Below, piece after piece: positions 31,284 to 43,234 of a stretch of 64,000 nt of DNA (position 1 is its first letter; each line of letters opens with the position of its first letter). The notes beneath the pieces were generated by a model, which ran no database searches, was not told the DNA's origin, and worked only from the letters and a program-made list of their open reading frames with translations. The position numbers were made by a program, and so were the translations under genes. Source of the stretch: Dreissena polymorpha (Eukaryota; Mollusca; Bivalvia; Myida; Dreissenidae); the NCBI RefSeq assembly GCF_020536995.1, contig NC_068366.1, positions 69,029,530 to 69,093,529 on the forward strand, in the 5' to 3' direction.

Positions 31284-33590
31284 TTTTGTATTAGAGGTAA
31301 TTTTCGAATACTATTGTAGTACTTGTCAGTGTTTACTAAATCCAATAAATAATTAAACAAAAATCTTATCCGCGTTCAAAGTTCTTAATGTTATATTCCA
31401 ATAACTGCTCTAACTGTTCAGTTTCAATAATCGCGCTCAGTTACCCAATGCTATCTGAGAACAACTGAACGAAAGTATCACGTACGTTTGTACCCTTTAA
31501 AACTGCATTTTAGCTGTTGACAGATAATCGAAGCCCAAAAAGTACATATTAAATATCGAGTACTAGTACTAGTTGGGTAACAAAACAACGTATTATTGTA
31601 ATGTCCTTTTAAATGAAATATCTTATGAATAATCACAATACATATAATTAAGTGTAAGTATTTGTTTTCATGGAAAAACAATATATATTTTCTTAACTAT
31701 CGCGACAGTTACCCATTCGAGAGATAATGGTAACGGTATCACCAAAATATTTATTCTTTAAAATGTTAAGCTATAAAGCATGTTTTTGCAATTATTGCAA
31801 TTGTGTAATATTCCAGCACTGTGGTGTTCATAAAGAAAGATCGACGTTTCTGCTATTGGCTTTCCTCCTAAAAGTTCACAAACCAATTAATAGATGTGTA
31901 CTATTTGATGGAAGATGTAAATCTTTGTACTATTTGATTGAATATATGAATACTGTCTCTACACGCATGGGAACTAATTAAAACATGGGATTGATAACAA
32001 CCTTTGCGATGTTGTATACATAATGTATAGGATAATAATGAAGCTGGTATAAATTAGAACATTGTTTATGTATATTGGTGATGTATTGGGTACAATAAAG
32101 TGCAGCTACTAAATCAACATTATTTCATAATTTGCATTTTTACAAAACATTGTGTCAGTGAATAAGTAAGACTTTACACATTTTTTATTTCGGTTCAACT
32201 TTCAATTAAATAAATAACTGTATAAACAAAAGAATTATATTTCTCAAAAATGTTTGAACTAAAAGTGCCTACTTGAAAGTTGCGCAAGGAAACCCACATT
32301 AGAGCCTTACAGAATATTCTGAGCAGATCAGATATATTTTGTTTTGCCCGAACAGTTGCTACATGTTAATGATCAGCAAAGTAAAATTGTAGTACCGAAA
32401 ATTCATTTTCACTCTGTTTTCAGACCAGTAACATTAAATGATGGGCCAGACAATGTTCAATGTGTTAATATCAGATAAGTTACATTGATTAATATGTTGT
32501 ATTTCATAAAAATGTATTGTGTTACCATTCAGACCAGAAAAGTGTTCTACCTGTGAAGAAGAGACTTGTAAATGTGTTCACTATCTGGACCCGGTTACTA
32601 GAAATTGTAACGGAATGTAACGCTTACAGCCTGTAACCGTTTGACGAAATTAAATTTATATGACAAGCTTATCGAGCATTTGAACATTTATCAAGCATTT
32701 GTTACACCAAAATACATGTGACATGTTTAACAGTAAATCAAATAAAATTGATTGAAAAGTTAGCGACCTTCAACTTTAGACTAAAAACAGTATGCTATCA
32801 GCTGATGGTCAGAACATAAGCAATATATTATTAGCCAAATAAGATGTTATCAGTATGACACATGTAATCAATCAGACGAGTTGCAAAGCATTTCTGACAA
32901 TATCAAATGCAAACAGGTGTCAGGCAAAACCAGTTGGATATTTTCGACCAGATCAGTTTGAATATATATTTATATCATTTGGTTGGCAAGTAACTTCCGG
33001 CATATCATTTTTAACATGTAATCGGTCATAACATGAGGCCAATTTGTTGCAGAAACCCGTTGTAACGAAAAACTAAGCTTTATTTAATTATATGAATAAC
33101 ACGCTTTAAAATATGGTATAATAATATGAACACTAGTAGGTAACAAATTATTTGTAACGAGAGAGATAAAAGCAAATTATTCATTTTCAGTTGAAATTAT
33201 GTTTATGAGGTTCAAACTACATTGACGTAATGAAAATCCATTTTTAATGAATCTTTCCATTCTTGAGTATTGCAACTGATGCTATTCTCTGAAAAGTAGG
33301 TGTTCGTGAGGCGAGTCATGGAACAAATGATTCACTGCTGAACGAAATTCACAATTAATTCATAAACTGACCTTTGGGAATTGAATTTTGAAAAATAAAC
33401 GTCCGACATAACGGAAGCGACTGCATACAATTATTAATGTAAGCATATTTAAAAGCATGAATACATCGTCATTATTCTCTACGTCGTACATACTAAGTCA
33501 TGCAGTATTTCAAAAGGTAAATGAAAAATCAAATGAATCCTTTATATAGTATATGCCTTCCAATATTGTGGTACTTGATTTTATTTTGTT
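31284..33590. other. Upstream of the PAN-Sushi gene, no gene seen
   Basis: AT-rich sequence that should contain the promoter of the minus-strand gene starting at 31283. I cannot pick out a TATA box or other element with confidence, and no exon or RNA gene is apparent. Confidence 0.4.
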
Positions 33591-33599
33591 GAATACATA

Positions 33600-34470
33600 T
33601 GTTTGTTGAACATCTACAAAAAGCACAAGCACCATACCCCCACCATCACTACCACCATCACCACCATCACCACCATCACCTCCATACTACATTCATCACC
33701 ACCAGCATCACCACCTCTACCATCATCAGAAACACAAATACTACAACCTTCACCACGACTACCACATTAATCAACACCATCCCCATCACTACCATCATCG
33801 TATTTACATAATTCACAAAAAATAAAACAACAGCACCAACACAACCACTATCACAACCACCACATACAATAACAAATAGAAACACTACAACACAAAGAAC
33901 AGCACATACATGAAGCAAAAGGAACAACCAACGACAACTTCATCAACAGCAACACTATAACAACACTTTATGCTTCACCACAAAGAAACAAAACAGCAAC
34001 AACAAAACAGTTAACACCTACTACTTATGCTACAACTAATGTATAACCACCACCACCTCAGTCAACACTACCATCATTACCACCACCATCACCACCACCA
34101 TCATAACCACCAAAACCACCATCACCACAACCATCATTATCACAACCAGCATCACTATTACCACCATCACCACAACGACCACCACAATCACAATATCATC
34201 ATCACCATCATCCCCACCACCGTCACTACCACCACCACCTTCACAACAACCATCACCATCATCAACACCGCCATCACCACAACGATCAGTATCACCATCA
34301 CCACCATCATTATCAATTCCACAATCACCATCAACATTTTGATCACATCCTACACCAACACCACCATAGTATTTACACAATGAACAACAAAACAGAAAAA
34401 AACATCATCAGCACCAACAGTATCACCACCACCACCGGCAAAAATGGCTACAATTACTACCAATAATACC
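33600..34470. repeat. CAC/CAT-rich low-complexity tract
   Basis: Plus-strand runs of CAC, CAT, ACC and AAC triplets, densest at 33640-33790 and 34045-34370. The frames through it (poly-His/Thr on plus, Gly/Val/Asp on minus) are composition artefacts. Confidence 0.8.
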
Positions 34471-34479
34471 AATAGATGA

Positions 34480-37160
34480 AGAAAAAGAAGAAGATGAAAT
34501 AGGCGAGGAAGAACAAGAAGAACATGAAGAATAAGGAGAAAAATAATGCAATTGTATGAATGATGGATCTTGTAATATATTACAAGAACATTCAAGTCAT
34601 CTAAATAGTAAACTAGTTAAATAAACATGGAACTGATTGATTTAGTCTACACTCTGCTATTTTCGCAGGTTCGAAAGTAGTAAATTTTCCATTGGACATT
34701 TGTTGAGAGAGATTGACCAATATTATTTTTTTTTCAAACAAGTGAGCTGCAAATTTGGACACAATAGTCGTATTTCTGTCGTCGTTGTCTTTTTGTTGTT
34801 CAAATTCTCCGAACATAGCGCAGCTGTGCCTTACTGGATCAAACTGACTGTCCGGTCGCGTATGGCGGTGCGATGTAACAAGTACAGATTTACCCGCATG
34901 TGCTGATACTTGGAATATTAGAGACTTAGAGACTGAACCGATCCGATGAATCGACATTGTAATGAACTTGACAGTCTTGCGGACTTAAACTTACAAAACA
35001 CCGTTGACAGTACATTTGTTTATATATATTTGGCATGTTTTCGTGATTGTCTTGTTTTCCTTACTGTATTAAACAAACTGAACAAACATGATTTAGATGA
35101 AATATTTAAACAAGCCATTATGGTTTCTTAAACTCGTCAAGGTGACCCAGTGCTTTTTCTGTACTGAGTATTAAGCTGTATTTTACGTGGTTACCTTGAG
35201 GGGAGGTTCCATAAATTTGGAGATGCAGAGTTTCAAGGGTTTATGTTGTGGGTTTGCCTGAATCCGGATATATCTGGACGGGCCCTTTGCAGCTGATCTC
35301 CATGTGGCTAGGCTAGATCTGTTCATAATTTCCTGTGCTTGGTAAAGCTCTTGGGTCAGTCCAAATTGAATTGATATAGGCGCTACAATGGATTAAAATG
35401 TATGACTTATACTTGTCAATTATATATTGACGTTTATTGAAGGATAACAGATACATTTAAACAATATTGCAGCCATATTTATGCTAAAAGTCGACAATCA
35501 CGAAACATATAACTTAGTCTAAATTTATGTTAAGATTTCGGAAAAATAAATAGTTATTTCGAAAAATGACTTGGCAAAAACCTCGAAAACATATACGTTT
35601 CAATTGAAAGTCTAAATATCTCGATAAGGATATTGTTCTGTAACATCTTATTTCTAATACAATACTTAGATGTCAGATGCAATACAGAATCATATCATTT
35701 GAACAAAACAACACCGATGTACAGAAGAATTTCCAGTGTTTTTGACTTTGCTAGCGAAGACCACAATGAACAGACGGAGGGTTTTTATTAATCTGACATC
35801 TTACAGAATACTCACTTTTACTTGGTAAAGCCAAGTTTTCTGACCTTGTATTATTCCATTACGTTGATGCTGGGGAAAGAATGGTTCTCAGTAAGGTGAA
35901 CTCGTAAAACTGCTACTTACTTACTAAATGCTTTGCATGGATCGTGCCTAGGCTCAGACAACTACTTAGGTCATTCGTATGTTAAAGGTTGTGTGACATT
36001 TTTCCATAAATAAACTACTAAATGATGTAACCTAGATTTTCATTCCAATGCTCTGAGGACATTTTAGTTGTATTATTTCATTATTGGATCATAGTTTACA
36101 TTAAAGCTAGGCCGGAATACATAATGCTTTTTAGGGGCATCTCAACTTAACTTTCAGACACATTTTTGTTGGTGGAGTCTATTGTTTTCTGATTCCAAAA
36201 TGATGTAAATTTAAACATAGTGGTATAACTCACTAGTTTAAAGTATTTTGATGTAAATTTTATCAACGCAAAAAGCCGGAGACTTTAGAAATTTCATATA
36301 TTTAAGTAATGAAAGAGCTTTATGAATAGGGCCCAGACGGTCTAGTTCTTTGTAACATCTAGATATACGAATAAAACAGTATTCCAAAGAGAACAATAAA
36401 GTAAAAATGATTGTATCAACGGCATTGCGGATACAGCAGCTATTTACTTTAAGAGCTCGTCTTTTTACGTAGAGGAATCGAAACGTTGCACTTGCTTTCA
36501 TAACTACAGTTAACCATAAGACGTTCTTTGATAATCCAAATATAGTTTTCGAATGAAGAAGATACAATTAATGAACCATCACAAGCTGTGTTTAGACTGG
36601 ACTGCGATTCGCCAAATAGTAAAAGGAACGTATTATTTGTATCAACCAAACAATGGCTGCCCATTATTCAGGCACGGTTTTCGTACTGGAGATGTTTCCT
36701 GATATTTATATGGAAAAACCTCAGTGTAAAACGATAATATATTGCTAACAACTGCCTTGACATTTCTATGACATACATGTATTTATTTCATATGTCAATG
36801 AAGACGACGAAACAATAAATCCATCCGAAAAAACACCCGCAAAATGTGCATGACTTTGCCTCAAACATCAACTAAATGGTTGCTGTGATATCGATATGAT
36901 CAGTGCTGTTTAATATACATTTTCCCGGGTAAATGTTTGATCATTAAAATATATGATTTAATGTTGTTTAAACACCTTTTCTAAGTAGTTTTGTAATGAA
37001 TTTACAAAAAAATTGTAATACCCTGAAACTTCGGATAACTCTGCTTCAACAACAACTACAACCTATTGCTGCCTTAATCTACTTGCTGAAAATTAACATA
37101 ATGTACACGATAAAAATAATATATCAAACACTGTCATTTGCTGCAGTTTGAGTATTTGGG
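34480..37160. other. Intergenic, no supported gene
   Basis: The longest frame here is 114 codons on the minus strand at 34613-34957. It resembles no family I know and could be chance or an isolated exon. Frames on the minus strand at 36238-36664 are likewise unrecognised. Confidence 0.3.
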
Positions 37161-37163
37161 TAA

Positions 37164-37238
37164 ATGAGCCGCGTTCTAGAAAACCTGGGCTTAATCTTAT
37201 TCCGTAAAGTGTCGCCCCAGATTAGCATGTGCAGTAAG
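37164..37238. mobile_element. Truncated fold-back MITE, ATGCATGTGCG family
   Basis: Only one end remains: ATGAGCCGCGTTCTAGAAAA, then GGGCTTAAT and GTAAAGTGTCGCCCCAGATT, and the similarity stops near AAGCTGAG. Confidence 0.55.
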
Positions 37239-37386
37239 CTGAGTTGATTATTTATATAAACTACATGTACGCCAACGTACAATAATTAAACATAAGAAAA
37301 CTATGCTTTCATCAAGACGAAATTCTTCTTGCTCGTGTACACACACCACAGTTATTGGCAAACATCTGCCACTAAACATTTAAACG

Positions 37387-38847
37387 TAGAGATGGCAACG
37401 AATACCGATTTTGGTATTCGAATATTCGGTCATCTTTCCGAACGAATATTCGGATATTCGGTCAACATCTGTTGGAAACAAATCAACAAAATCAACTATG
37501 TTTACCGTACCATTACTCCATGAATTTTATTTCGTTTTTACCGGAAGTTCACTGGAAGTGACTGAATATTGACACAGCGTTGATGTCGCTTATTCGAAGT
37601 TGATTTTGTTGATTATTTGTAATTGTAAAAATTGAATGACAAAAGCTGTTTTTAAACTTTTAGTATTGTAAATCAACAATAGAACGAGAAACATAATATT
37701 TACATGACGACAAAACAATTACATGACAAACAGATCTAGAAATAATTTAAGCTGAACTTAAACGTATTATTTACATAGCGAACCCATTCAAACAAACACA
37801 AATTAATAATATACGGACAAAACACCAACGATAGATACTGAAACAAGATGCCACAACACACTTTGAACCTGTTTAACAGTAAGTCTTTTACCGTTGCACA
37901 TGTGATGCGTTCACTTTCGGAAGCAGACACTTTCTTAGGCGTACTCATAAACGATGAGATTGACGACTGTTTCTTAGATTCCCCAGCATCATTCGAAGAT
38001 ACAGAAGATAGATGTGTGTTATTCACATGATTGAGAAGTTTGGACGTACACGTTGCCGACTTCTTATCGGATGATCTCGTGAAATACTTCCAAGCATCGG
38101 AAGGTGTAGATGGCATTTTGATTCGATAGAGATTTACTTTATTCGTGTAGCAATTATACTATGTTCAATTAAATAAGGGCGAAATACCAAAAACATTTCT
38201 TTAAGCAAAGTACCTGATTAAATATTGAGTAATTAATTAAAGCTTGGACTATGCGATACGCAAATACCTATAAGAGGTTGAGCAAATTATTGTCTAAAAG
38301 CCTTTTTGATTGGACAACTTGAGATGTAACCATACGATACTCATTTACTCAATTTAATTAGAGATACAAAACATTTTCGATTGGATAACGCGATTTACGT
38401 TAATCAAAAATCCTTTTGCACAGATTCGTATTTGTGTTTTACACCAAGTCGGCCTTCCTTTACTCATTTAGTCTTTGGTCATTTTAAATGTAAATCGAGT
38501 CATTAGATCAAGTGAGGGTCGGTGTTTTAATTGCCGACGCGATTTGCACCTATCATACTTTTGACACAAAGTGACTGTCTTTGGTCAATTTAAGTTTCAT
38601 AAAGGTAGGCAATTAGCGGGATTCATGACAGATATACAGTCATCACCATAGCGACGCATTATCGCACCTACCGGAATAAACACTGTGACACGAGGAACAA
38701 CTTTTTATAACTTTGTTGAAGCAAATTTCACGAATACAAAGTCTTTGAAATAACTCGATTTTTTTTTCTACGAAATATTCGATTCGGAAAATAGTATTCG
38801 AATATTCGGTTCCGGACCGAATATTCGAATATTCGTTGACATCCCTA
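37387..38847 (-). mobile_element. hAT element, internally deleted
   Basis: The terminal inverted repeats read TAGRGATGKCAACGAATA. The flanking 8-bp duplications are TTTAAACG (37379-37386) and TTTAAAAG (38848-38855), one mismatch apart, which is the hAT target length. Sub-ends are rich in GAATATTCG. At 1461 bp it is too short for a full hAT transposase and keeps only an N-terminal exon. Confidence 0.85.
37736..38116 (-). pseudogene. BED-finger N-terminal remnant of a hAT transposase
   Basis: The frame starts MPSTPSDAWKYFTRSSDKKS and continues with SATC, then NHVNNTH. A W-x-Y-F-T start, basic stretch and H-x(4-5)-H ending are typical of BED zinc fingers in ZBED/hAT transposases. The usual second Cys of the C-x2-C pair is missing, apparently by a small deletion, so the finger should not fold. 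A Ser-rich linker follows. The RNase-H-like catalytic core and dimerisation domain are absent from the element. Confidence 0.65.
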
Positions 38848-38855
38848 TTTAAAAG

Positions 38856-40230
38856 GGAAGTCGCAATAGTTTATAACTCCCATATGTAATATTATGCACT
38901 ATTTATATAAATAGTCGATCGTTTTTAACGCACTAATATGTTATGTTATTTGTTGTAAGTATCTGCAAACATTTGGCACATACAGTTCAAAGTATTGCAA
39001 TTAAATGCTACAAATTCATTGTAAGGTTACACAAAATGTAAACACGGAAAAAGAAATTCAAATAATGCTTGTCATACAAATCAGTTGATTTTCTTATTGA
39101 TTATCTTATGTCTTGACTTTGAGGTAAAACATTAACTAAAATGGCTAGATACTCGACATAACTGGACATAGTGATGTAAATAATGCCCCATATAAAATAC
39201 GCAATGCAATAGTTTCTGAAGACTTGTGGATAAAGCCGTAATAGACCATTCATGGGTGCGTTGGTTTGCTGAGGACAGCAGTCGAAAACATATGCATAAT
39301 TCATTTCCTTAACATTTGTATACGTAATTACCAACCATATGACGCCATACCACGCATTAAATATTAGTTTTAAAACAACCATAAACTGCCGCCGAGCTTC
39401 ATTTATATAATCAATGAATAAGCTCGATGGAATTCCGCTTTACCATGAGACACACAATGCCAGAACGTCAGTTATGTAGTCACTATTAACTACTTCTGAG
39501 GCAGACGGTTCAATTAGTTTACAATCATTCAGGACGCTTTTTACTTGTTACTTTGACAGTCGATTTTGTTTGACAATATTATTTTTAAAAACCCAAACAC
39601 TAACGCTCACATTGCTTTGATCTAAATATGCAACATCACGGTTTTAGTGAATGTGTCCCAGCACACAAATACAATGCTCTTATTGACGAGGCGTTATGTT
39701 TTACCTAGACTTTACAAAGGTTATAAAGTGTATTTATTAGAGATCAATGTCATGCAAATGTTATTTAATACGAATCCGCTGATGGTATGTCAATTCGATT
39801 AACGTACAATTTATGATAACGCATCGTATTGTAATATTAAGAACATTGAAAATGAAGACAATGCCTATAGAGAAAACGTTCAGCAACGATCAATATATTT
39901 GCCTTTTGTGGATATTTGCGTATTTTACAAGTAATGTACTTTGATAGATTGAACGGAAAATACATGCCATGGTTTGACTTTACACAACAAAGCGACTGGT
40001 ACTTGTAATAGAAAGAAAGGTTGTGCAAATAACACCTAACAGGTTCAATTCATTTTGTGATAAAAACGGATGCTGTTATGGCAGGTCCATATTATTAACT
40101 TTGTTTACAATTGGTAAACGCAGTCGACAATACTGTATTGATATGCACGCGGAATGACCTCAAATGAAATATGAATGTTTGCATTAAAATAGGAACGCTC
40201 ACATTAAATGATTAATAAATATGATCTGTA
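38856..40230. other. Intergenic, no supported gene
   Basis: A 93-codon minus-strand frame at 39101-39382 is rich in aromatic and aliphatic residues and looks membrane-like (WYGVIWLVITYT), but I recognise no family and see no partner exons. The rest is AT-rich. Confidence 0.3.
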
Positions 40231-40234
40231 CCCA

Positions 40235-40970
40235 CACTATTATATACAATTTCTGTTTAATTTTTCTGTCGAAGTGATTATGAAGCTTTGAGCGTTTGTA
40301 CTGCAAGCGTAACATTTAAGTTCAATTATGTTTTGATGTGATAATGAACCTTTGGGAGTTCGTACCGCCAGCGTAACATTTTCTGTTTATTTTTTGCTGT
40401 CGAAGTGATTATGAAACTTTTAGAGTTATACTTCCAGCGTTATATTTAAGTTGAATTATTTGTTGATGCTATAATGAACCTTTGTGAGTTTGTACCGCCA
40501 GCGTAACATTTAAGTTGAATTAGTTGTTGATGATATAATGAACCTTTGGGAGTTTGTACCGCCAGCGTAACATTTTCTGTTTAATTTTTCTGTCGAAGTG
40601 ATAATGAAACTTTGAGCGTGTACCGTCAGCGTAACATTTAAGTTAAATAATGTTTTGATGTGATAATGAACCTTGGAAGTTTGTACTTCCAGCGCAACAT
40701 TTTAAGTTGAAGTGCATGATGATGTGATAATGAACCTTTGAGAGTTTTTTTCCGCCAGCGTAACATTTTAGTTTATTTTTTCGTCGAAGTGATTACGAAA
40801 CTTTGAGAGTTTGTACTGCAAGCGTAACATTTAAGTTGAATTATGTTTTGATGTGATAATGAATCTTGGGGAGTTTGAACCACCACCGTAACATTTTGAG
40901 TTTAATTTTCCTGTCTGAATGTAAGTAGGATATTACTGCCAGCATAACATTTGTGTACTTTCTTATAAAA
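40235..40970. repeat. About 64-bp minisatellite
   Basis: Roughly eleven units containing GTACCGCCAGCGTAACATTT and GATAATGAACCTTTG, spaced about 62-66 bp. Two unit variants alternate in part: one with TCTGTCGAAGTGATTATGAA and one with GTTTTGATGTGATAATGAA. Confidence 0.75.
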
Positions 40971-40974
40971 AGTG

Positions 40975-42933
40975 AAAATAAATTGGGTTCATTTTTAAGA
41001 AATTTCCTTGAAAATGGCCATTTAAAAGGGATTCAGTGGAAAATCCCTTTATAAAATATACTGCTTTACTTGCAATGAAAGCAACACACGAGAATACAAT
41101 ACTAGTTTGAAACAAATCTTAACACTTTCTTATAGCCTTTCGCGAGAAAATATTACATGTAATCTTGTGTTGACATAATAAATATAACGTACCACATGAT
41201 TCGTGTGTTTTAATTACATTTTAGAGCTACTGCGTCAGCCGCTACCGTCTATGATACAAGCATACATTACAAATCAATTTACAGATGGATAATTTAGTGT
41301 TATTCTAAGATAATGGTCGCATAACCCAACAAATATTTGAATCAGAATCAGAAATACCACAGTTGACAGAAGTAAAAACAAAATGAAAATGGCAAACAAA
41401 GAAGAGCAATATAATTTGAAATAATATCATATAAATCGTATTCCCGCGTTCAATATTAAGAGCAAAGTGAATACAATTAATTTAGAATCGAAAAGCGAGC
41501 CAGATTTGTATTGAGCTTTGAGCTTTGAAATACGCATTTCATGAAACACATACCTGGCTCCAATTTCAGCTATGAGATTAGCTCTGCCATCGAAGCTTTT
41601 GATATGCACCATATTATGCGGCGTTAAGTTTGATATATTTAGAAAAATAGAAAGCAAAAATACCACCAATTAAAACAGACCTGAAAGCCTTTGATTGACG
41701 ATACATATAGCGTCGCTCGTTCGATTCATTAAGAGCAATATGAAGCAAAAAGTATTCAAAATAAGACTTGACTAAATTGAAATACACTTTTATACACCTC
41801 ATTCACGCGAGATCAGCGTTCTGTATTGAGAACAATCAAACAATTTATGCAAAGCGCCAATGAGGCTCCATTTAATACTGAATAGTTTGTCACACTTTTT
41901 TGGGCGCTATCGTATCTGCAAATAAATGATTCAATCAAACTACCGTATCCGTTTTTCAATTATAAATGTAAATAGTTTCCATTATTCGTTTAGAAGATAA
42001 TAAACCCATACCAATAAAAATCCTTAATGTCATCTAAAATGTACAGTCCGTGACGCTGACAGTCAGTTAATGTCACACAAAAAATGTGAATTTTGGTAAC
42101 CTCAACATTCATGTATCTTTCGAGACCTCGTAAAAAGGTACCTTAACTTATGTAAACAACATCGGCCTCATATTTTTAACTCTCATCAGAAGCAGATCGA
42201 TGTTTTGAAAGTCTATTCTTTGCATATTAATTCGGTTATTTTATAATTAATAATATTGCTTTCTATTTTGTTCATTAACAATGCATAAACTTACATGTTA
42301 ATATTGATACGACCCATGCATTTTGACTGAATTATGCTCTTCTGTTACGGAAATCTAAAGAATTATCAATACTGTTTTTCTTAACATAAACTGTATTGAT
42401 TTCACATCAGTCCAATACTCAAATTACGCATGTTTCAGTCTTTAAGGAGGCGTTTTAACTTAGTAAAGCCTCGGGCATATCGTATTTAATCTTTCGAATT
42501 TAACGGTTACACTAGGCTCTGTGTTTTGTTGTTGTTTTTATTTGTTTATTTACATCGTTAGCAGATACATTTATTATATGCGGCACTGAAAGACATCCGC
42601 TCGTGTATTATAGGAGGGAAGTGTGTTAATCGTGCGGCAAACGTATCCTCAAGGAACGCAGTTAGCCACAATAATAGTGTCAAACGGATTCGGAACGGAC
42701 AATCCGAAACCGAAAATTTTTGTAAAACATAGTTGTATGACCATAGAGCGCCGGCGATCTCCTAAAAAATGTGCACATACTTGCCAACATATTTCCTTCA
42801 GATTAATACATACGTCGCACTTTAATCGGATACAGTGCGAGCAGAAAGTCGCAGCAACCTACGACGCTTACTATCTCATACAAAAGCGATGCTTCTCAAC
42901 AATAATGCTATTTTGCAACTCCAACTATAATCT
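40975..42933. other. Intergenic, no supported gene
   Basis: A 121-codon plus-strand frame starts at 42623 and runs into the Harbinger end, so it is not a believable gene. No RNA gene or defined repeat is seen. Confidence 0.35.
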
Positions 42934-43234
42934 GGGTACCGTTTTACTAACAATACTTAAGTTTTGCGTAAGTATTGGCGTAAGTTGACAAGTTACGAAT
43001 AACGTACGCATTTCGTAAGTGCGTTTTACTAACATTGCGTAAGTTTGACATCGTACGTAAGTGAAAAAAATGATCGTAACTCTCCAACTTGGAGGTGACA
43101 TGTAAACAAACAACAACAACTCTGACGGTTAAACTATACTATTTTTACTTTGTTGTTTTATGTAACCCATCTGCTTTCGTAAGTGTGTTGTCACCTAGTG
43201 TCGTCTGCACTTGTTTAAGTTGTAACTTGTCACA

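Noticed and set aside
33599-34595. His/Thr-rich (plus) and Val/Gly-rich (minus) proteins
   Set aside because: Both frames come from CAC/CAT triplet runs, and nothing outside the low-complexity tract supports a gene.
34613-34957. 114-codon minus-strand frame
   Set aside because: No recognisable motif and no partner exons. It could be an isolated exon, but I cannot support it.
39101-39382. 93-codon membrane-like minus-strand frame
   Set aside because: Hydrophobic stretches alone are common in AT-rich noise, and no family match or splice partners were seen.
42623-42988. 121-codon plus-strand frame
   Set aside because: It crosses the left end of the Harbinger element, so it cannot be an original gene of either.
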